Shown here piece after piece: positions 56,959 through 64,000 of a DNA stretch of 64,000 nucleotides. A program made the translations under genes and the position numbers. Below the pieces are notes generated by a model. The model saw only the letters and a program-made list of their open reading frames with translations. It was not told the origin of the DNA and searched no databases. Source of the stretch: Anthoceros angustus (lineage: Eukaryota > Streptophyta > Anthocerotopsida > Anthocerotales > Anthocerotaceae); NCBI GenBank assembly GCA_010909165.1, contig MU008188.1:496001-560000 (forward strand). Direction: 5' to 3'. Position 1 is the stretch's first letter; every line of letters starts with the position of its first letter.

Positions 56959-58100
56959 CCTCACAAACCGGTTGATTCTGCCTGTCACAACTGCACAGCT
57001 TGACCCCAAAACGCTCTGGGAGCTGCCGGCTACTTGAATGCCAGAAGGGCGTGACACAATAATGGCTACAACACTATCCGCCCTTGGTTGCAGGAAGTGT
57101 CTCACGACATGTCCTTTTCAGGTCTCCAACCAAGTGCCTCTGGCGAGCTGTTGACAATCCAAGTGCATTGCTGCGCTTTTTCACCCTTCTTTCATGCCCT
57201 GGACAACGTGTATGCACGCATAGCTTCTCGATTACCTGTGCACCAGAATCATCCCAGAATAAGAATTACCATGAATTTTCCAGAAAACGTTAAGCACGGC
57301 AAGCTGTAGAGTCACCCGAACGCTTGCGGCCATTCATTCGTCTCGGAGGAAAAGATCATCACAAAACGCAAATCCAACCACGTACATCAAGTAGGCCCAG
57401 AAAAGACGACTTCCCAAACCACGACCCATCTGTCCATCACTAGGTCCCAGACTCCACATAAAGAAGCTGGAGAGAGTGAAACTGGAGACACTACACGGGG
57501 CATCAGGAACTCCATGCGACGGTGGCGGAGGATGGCGTCTGCTTCAAATTCAGGCTGGAGAAGCATGCAGGACAGGCCAGGGTCTATCACGGAACACCGA
57601 AGTACGGTTGGAGGAATGAGATACGGGAAAGATGATGGATCAATCTGGCATACTTCACGCGTTCAAACTTAGAAGCCAGGAACCTGCTAGAATCTTCCCG
57701 GGAGCCGTTAGACATCTGACTCCTGCAGGAGCATCGATCGTAGAAAGTGTACCGTAAGAACCCTATGCGATTGACAGCGTGCTGGTAGCGTCCTTGTCCC
57801 AGTTCAAGGACGCAGCCCTTGGAGCTCCAACTGGAAACGCAAAGCAGCGGCTGGACGGTGTCCGTCTTGTTGATGTTATAGCGATGGCAGCCTGCATGTT
57901 CCTCGGAACATCAGGCGACCCAGAGGAAGCACATCCAGTTCGACTTGGAGTGGGAGGTCGTTCGAGATTGTGAAGTGAAACATTTCAAGAGAACTTTCTC
58001 GCTTCCCCAAAACAACGTGAAGAATAAGGAGAAAGGAAAATCATTTTATATCGAATTCTTTTGAGTTTCTTGAGAACCTTTACGACTTCTGTTCATGAAC
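56959..58100. other. SDIR1 upstream region, no gene recognised
   Basis: Probable promoter and 5' leader of the RING ligase. Small ORFs on both strands have no recognisable motif. Confidence 0.45.
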
Positions 58101-61100
58101 GAGATTTTCTCATGGTTTAGCGTTCACAGCTACCTACCTCTTTATGGAATACCGATCTCGTCAGGAAGCCCTTTAGGGTTTTTTTCCATTGTGACCAAAG
58201 AAGGTTTCCGGCCGCATACGGCGGGAAAACTTCTGGTGCCACACACTTGACGACATCGGTCGTCGGCGCCTGCCCCTCGTGTCCCGATCTCGTCACTAAG
58301 CATGTGTTTGTGTCGGAATCTTTTGTGGTTGTGACACACAATGTTTTCGTTTTAGTGTGAGGGCATGGGCCATCGGACATCCATTCGCATGACCCCATCG
58401 CCCGTCGGTTGCCGTCGGTTGCCATCACGAAACCGTCACGGGCTTTATGGGAGATAGCGTGGAGGCACAAGGGCTGTATACTGCGGCGGGCATACGAGCC
58501 CTTGCTGATAGCGTCTGGCGCCATATGCGCCTCGCGCGCTATCGCGACCATCCGGCGTCGTGCGCTGAGGGGGCCAGCCGACCTCGCGGTGGCGCACACC
58601 ATCTTCACAACCGGCCTTTACATTCCACCACAACAAAGCCACCTGGGCTCAACTCTCAAAACGCCGAACAAACAAATCCAAATTGTCACGCTCCCGGTGA
58701 TGGTGAGCGCACAAAACACTTTTCTCCGGCCTACACCTAGCTCACTCCGGAAGCCGTCAGGCCACACGCCCCTCACACCTCGTGCACCATAGACCGCAGC
58801 AGGTGATGGCCGACGGTGGCTTGACCTCAAATCCGGTGGAGGTATTCGCAATCGTCCCTGTGCTCCTGCACTCCTGCAGTGTTGTTAGTGCCATGTGCGG
58901 CCGATACATGTCCGGAGGAAGTCCATGTCTGCAATCCCTTTGCATATGCATTGTCCTCGCCATCTGCGGTTCTGCACAACAATGATGGCCCACGATTCGA
59001 TTCCCGTGCACACGCACATGGCGGCGATCGCCCTCCCCGCCCTCCACAATCGTAACCTACAGACAAAATAAATGGGCGACTGCGATTTGCTCACCGCTCG
59101 GCAATTCTATGCAGTGGTGGTGGCATCTCGGGGCCACGCTTTGTGCATCTTGAGGCCACCACATCGAACTCCTCGCCATCGTCCTCCTCACCCCATATGC
59201 GGGTGGCTGCACCCACCCTTGTAGTCGACCTTCTTCTTGGAATGCGATAGCGAGCACATGGCGGGAATGTCCCCTGCCACGATCTTCCGCACCGGTGCCT
59301 ATTCCATACACGCCTCCAGCGCTCGAGCTCCGCCTCATCGTGGGCATGAAGGTCACGTCGGGGAATGGATGTGCCGAGGGTTGGTGATGTCGATTGTTGC
59401 TCCTCACCATATCCATCATGTACCCTTGTAGAGGAATGCCCACTTCTCTCCCAAGGACCGAAATGCTCAATCCTCTGCAACAATCCGCATTCACGGCTTC
59501 ACCGGTCATCGCTGCGAAGGAAAGCGGACCAACCTCCTAACTTTTACAGTTGTGCACGGAGGGCCGGATGAAGTTGCTTCCATGTGCCCTTGGCCTCGCT
59601 CGGTTCATATCGCCTCTATTAGGTTGTGCTCTGCTGCGTGGTCGGCCAAGATCCTGCGGATGCCCAAACTTCCTCACTTGCTTCCACATAGGCGTTGAAA
59701 ATCGTCGTTCCCGCTTGTTATCCTCCGGCACCAACGGGGGCGTAATGGGTTGCCCCATCTATGGCCCCGTGCACTCAAGTAGAATTGGTACATCTTGTCA
59801 TAAAAGCGCGAGGCAACATGCACCGTCACATTGCGATCACAACTCCGCAATCACTTCTTCCATGCACCGCCACTGCGAACCCCCCCCCCCTCACGCACTT
59901 ACAATCCATATGCCACATGTACATGGGTGTCGCATTGGTGTCTTGGGCATGATCGCCTGTCGGCAAATCGTGCCATGTGCTCGGCGCATCAAACGCGCGC
60001 CTCTCACCTGCCTCCTTGGGATTTCGATTCCATCCGATTGCGGCTCGCGCACGAATCGTATTCCGTTCGCCGTCGGTGATGGTGTGTGCGTGGCAATCGG
60101 TGCACACCTCCACGGACAACCTCCCATACACCCGCGCCATGCCGTGTGCCGATGCGGGAGCCTCGTCACCGTGCTCAAGGCTGCGACCTAGCTCCGTCGG
60201 TAGGCCTTTCAATGGTCTCCACCAGTCTTTGCCGCCAAATCATACGATTTGCGGTGTAAGGCGCGCACCCGCGTCTCCTATGCATCCCTTCTCCACCTTC
60301 CGCCTCATCCCCGGCTCCGCGGTGCACAAGTGATCACCGTCCTCGTGATGATGGCCTTGCCAAGTCCTCTTGATGCGGCCGTCTTTGCCACCTCTTCCCA
60401 CCATCTTCCTTCTTCGCCCGCCTTGCAAGGCGCGCCCAGCGTCCATGGGCACCCTTCACGCGCGTTTTGCCACGTGATGGCCAAGGTGCAAGGGTGGCCT
60501 CAACACCTCCACCTCGCCTACTTCCTCCAAATGGCGCTTTTCCGCCCATGCGCCTTCCTCCTGTTCAAACCCCAAATGCACCTCTCGCGGCGCGATTTAA
60601 TCCTCCTAACACTTTGCAGAAATGGCATGTCCGCCGCCAAAGGGTTTCTGAGCGACAGCTCGATCGGTATTAGCATGCCACTCGATTTTTGTTCCAGGGG
60701 CAGTCCGATTAAGCGCTTGCGGCGGGGTTTGCGGCATCTGCATGTAGGCACTGCGGCAAGTTCGTGGCGCGCCTAGCTATCACGGTTTCCTTCGTTTCAT
60801 TCATTCATTGTTTGAAGTGCGAACAAGTGCACTCAACACTTCAAACCAGCGCGCGCACACACCCCTGGTTGTGAACAATCTAGAATGGGCGCTTCACGGC
60901 GTCGACACACGCGCGTCCGCCCATTTCGGGCGAGGCCATCGACAATGTCGATGGCCTTCCTCTCCCTATCTTCAATCTTTGCTTAACCCGGCAAAGCAGC
61001 GAACGCCTTACCTCAATGCGCGGTTCCAGCGGTCCTCGGTGCGAACAAAAGGCATGGGATCTTCCGGCTATCGGGCGTATCGTCGACCCCCATTGTGTGG

Positions 61101-61860
61101 CATGCCACGATGATCGGTCACATGCTTCGGTTTGGAATACTCCCTCTTCGTTCGTTTGAAGTCCAAACATATGAAATGCTCCGTCTGTTGTACACGAACG
61201 GCAATGAGCGCCCACAAAAAATTGTGTTGATCCAACTCCACAGGAGGATGCTCAATGTCCCCACGCAAAGCGAGCCTCACTTGCATGTTCCATGCCGCGT
61301 GGCCCGGTCCACGAGCACATGTAACGCCGGTCCCATTCCGCCCAACCGCCTCACCACTAGCTTCCAACTCCACTTCTCCGATTGCGAACATCCATCGCTA
61401 TCATTCCCTCCACTGCGACCATAGGGTGCCATCCAACTGCTTTCCTCCACTTTCGAGCAGCGGTGATTGCGAAAAGGCGTCCTTCTCTGTGACTAAAACT
61501 CCACGAAGCCTCCATTGACTTCTCACGAGCATGGTCACGGTGGCGTTCCTATCTCGATGGTCGCACGCGATTGCAATCCGTCTTGATTGCATCCTGGCAC
61601 CAACGTGCCATGCCGATTCTTTGGCGCGTTCCGTGCCATGCGTGCATGACGGCACGCCCGGCACCTTGACTCCACCTCCAACCCGGACCTCGGTGGCATG
61701 GGCCTGTCATCCTCTCCACGGCGAAATGAAATCTTTGTGCATTGCGGACAATCTGGAACCTCAATACCATGAGTACCCATTTCCCGGACCGCATCGTGCC
61801 ACATTTCGCCTCCCGGTGCATGCCGTACGCTCCTGGAGTCGTGGAGTGGATTCTGGGGCT
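58101..61860. other. GC-rich tract, many spurious ORFs, no gene assignable
   Basis: Composition changes to CpG-rich and stop codons become rare, so ORFs of 60-210 codons overlap in all frames. None contains a motif I recognise, and no consistent exon pattern emerged on either strand. It may be an older, diverged relative of the array that follows, or coding sequence decayed beyond recognition. Confidence 0.45.
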
Positions 61861-61869
61861 CTCCCACTC

Positions 61870-64000
61870 CCACACCGGCTCCACGTCGCCCGGCTTCAGC
61901 CTCGCTTCCACGGCCTCCTCCGCCCGCCGCCCGCCGTCGCGCATGTGCGTGATCCGCGTGGGCGCCTTCCGGCGAGGCGGCGTTCCGCCTCCCGGGGGCA
62001 GTCACGGTAGCCGCCGCCCGATGACCAAATCGCGGTGCAACCTCTCGCCTCGCGAACATGCTGCCGTCGCCGGCGGCGCATCGTGCGCCGGCCGCCCTTC
62101 CTCCACTTGTGCGCCGTGCGGCCGGGCGACCATCCACCTCGCCGCCTCACCGATCGTGCCGATGGCCCGCGTCCACGCTCTCACGTCGGTAGCGCAAACT
62201 CGAATGGATCATACTCACGCACACACAAGACTTGTGAGGCTCACCACAGGGCGCCGGCCGCAGCTTACATTTCCACCTGGATGCCCCATTGCATTTTCAC
62301 CATGCCACATTGCTTACATTTCCGTGAGGCCACATAGCCCGCTCGTGCACCGTCGTTGTGGGCGGCGTATGCCTCCTTGAGCCGTACCCAAGCATGGCGT
62401 GGGCAATGGAGACCGCCACTGTGCAATCCACCACGCAATCAGCGAGGTTTGAGAATTCATGGTGACCCGCGGATCGACGCCGCGCTGCGGTGACCACCTC
62501 TCCCACTTGGTGCACCTCCACGGATATCGGCGTCAGCGCCTCCCAAGGTGGGTGCGCCAATCGGTTGATCACCGCCGCGGCAGCTTCCACCACCTTCCGT
62601 TCGGACGGCTCGGTTGTCCATGGCGTCCCCACTCCTCCCCTCCCGCCCTCCTCGCGCCCCGCCGTCCGCGCATGTGCGGCGATCCTTCGCGTGGGCGCCT
62701 TCCGGCGGCGTTTCGCCGGGGCAGTCACGGTAGCCGCGCTTGACCAATCGCCGGTGCAACCTCTCGCCTCGCGAACATCGTCGCGGCGGCGCATCGTCTT
62801 TGCCCGGCCGCCCTTCCTCCATTCGTGCGGCTGCGGCCGGGCGACCCTCCACCTCGCCGCCTCGATCGTCGTGCGCGGTGGCGCGTCCGCCGCTCTCACA
62901 GGTCGGCGCAAACTCGAATGGATCATACTGCACACACACAAGACTTGTGAGGCTCACCGAGCCGTGACATTTCAATGCCCCATTTACATTTCACCGGATG
63001 CCACATTGCTTGTTTCACCTTTGCCACATAGCCCGCTCGTACATCGTCGTTGTGGGCGGCGTCACGCCTCCTTGAGCCGTACCCAAGCATGGCGTGGGCA
63101 ATGGAGACCGCCACTGTGCAATCCACCACGCAATCAGCGAGGTTTGAGAATTCATGGTGACCCGCGGATCGACGCCGCGCTGCGGTGACCACCTCTCCCA
63201 CTTGGTGCACCTCCACGGATATCGGCGTCAGCGCCTCCCAAGGTGGGTGCGCCAATCGGTTGATCACCGCCGCGGCAGCTTCCCACCACCTTCCGTTCGG
63301 ACGGCTCGGTTGTCCATGGCGTCCCCACTCCTCCCCTCCCGCCCTCCTCGCGCCCCGCCGTCCGCGCATGTGGGCGATCACTCGTGGGCGCCGGCAGCGT
63401 TCCGCCTCCCGGGGGCAGTCACGGTAGCCGCCGCCCGATGACCAAATCGCGGTGCAACCTCCGGTCGCCTCGAACATGCTGCGTCGCCCGGGCATCGTCT
63501 TTGCCCGGCCGCCTTCCTCCCGCCCGGCTGCCTCGGCCGGGCGCCGCGACCCTCCACCTCGCCGCCTCCACGATCGTCGTGCGGTGGCAGCGTCCCGCCA
63601 CGCTCTCACAGGTAGCGCAAACTCGAATGGATCATACTCCACAAGACTTGTGAGGCTCACCACAGGCGCCGGCCGCAGCTTACATTTCCACCTGGATGCC
63701 CCATTGCTTACATTTCCACCTTTGGATGCCACATGCTTTCACCTTGTGTAGTCGCGGTCGTTGTGGGCGGCTGCCTCCCGAGCCGTGCCCAAGCATGGCC
63801 GTGGGCAATGGAACGCCGCTGTGCAATCCACCGCAATCAGCGAGGTTTGAGAATTCATGGCCTGCGGATGCGGCATCGCGCTGCAGGCGACCACCTGTCT
63901 CCACTTCGGTGCACCTCCACGAGATATCGGCGTCTGCGCCCCTCCCAAGGTGGGTGCGCCAATCGGTTGATCCGCCACCGCCGCGGCGACTTCCACACCA
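61870..64000. repeat. ~0.71-kb GC-rich tandem array
   Basis: The landmark GCGCAAACTCGAATGGATCA recurs at 62192, 62906 and 63615 (periods 714 and 709). A second landmark, GGTGCACCTCCACG, recurs near 62511, 63204 and 63910. The first two full units are almost identical over more than 200 bp (62461-62670 against 63154-63360), while other parts differ by indels. The array runs off the window end. On the minus strand one frame repeats NLADCVVDCTVAVSIAHAML, but it is not part of a recognisable protein. Confidence 0.92.

Noticed and set aside
58101-61860. Many 60-213-codon ORFs on both strands
   Set aside because: The high GC content makes stops rare; frames overlap in all six phases, with no motif, no consistent splice pattern and no shared words with known proteins.

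Overview
The window reads as nuclear DNA of a land plant. Intron-containing genes sit in a sea of degraded transposons, tandem duplications and minisatellites. Six gene models could be assembled exon by exon with every intron phase closing, and a seventh is a single-exon kinase. They are an HMA1-type heavy-metal P-type ATPase, a pectin methylesterase, a MAP kinase, a siroheme-pathway uroporphyrinogen-III methyltransferase, a 3-hydroxyisobutyrate dehydrogenase, a TPD1-like secreted protein and an SDIR1-type RING E3 ligase. The set (TPD1-like, SDIR1, chloroplast HMA1, pectinesterase) fits an embryophyte. Short introns (mostly under 350 bp) and a reverse transcriptase tail of a type I associate with bryophytes and lycophytes hint at a non-seed plant, but I cannot name the lineage.

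Layout. 1-11.2 kb: duplicated unclassified sequence, a decayed gene with a VGHTHDQID signature (DUF7869-like), AT-rich repeats, a 74-bp minisatellite and Ty3-type retrotransposon remnants. 11.2-16.3 kb: intact HMA1 gene, 13 exons, minus-free and on the + strand. 18.2-26.2 kb: three MULE/FAR1-like transposase copies on the minus strand, partly built from tandem duplications (487-bp and 1911-bp units). 26.2-29.7 kb: a candidate DNA transposon with a perfect 20-bp terminal inverted repeat, carrying duplicated tails of the VGHTHDQID-type gene and a palindromic GC minisatellite. 30.6-32.9 kb: pectinesterase followed by a haspin-kinase fragment. 33-38.7 kb: unknown ORFs, an RT fragment, inverted repeats and SSRs. 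38.8-39.9 kb: intronless MAPK. 40.6-43.2 kb: a non-processed pseudogene of the HMA1 gene at 11-16 kb. 44.5-46.4 kb: Ty3-type integrase remnant and an unidentified coding fragment. 46.8-57 kb: the gene-dense block, with SUMT and HIBADH head-to-head, then TPD1-like and SDIR1-like on the minus strand. 58-64 kb: a GC-rich tract without a recognisable gene, ending in a ~0.71-kb tandem array.

The host genes do not form one pathway. SUMT (siroheme) and HMA1 (metal transport at the plastid envelope) are plastid functions; HIBADH is mitochondrial valine catabolism; MAPK and SDIR1 are signalling and protein turnover; PME and TPD1-like act outside the cell. The most original material is the VGHTHDQID/TIR element with its repeated CCCCCTTC end modules, the palindrome minisatellite inside it, the microhomology-bounded tandem duplications, and the small indels at CNG-type sites that separate otherwise near-identical repeat copies.
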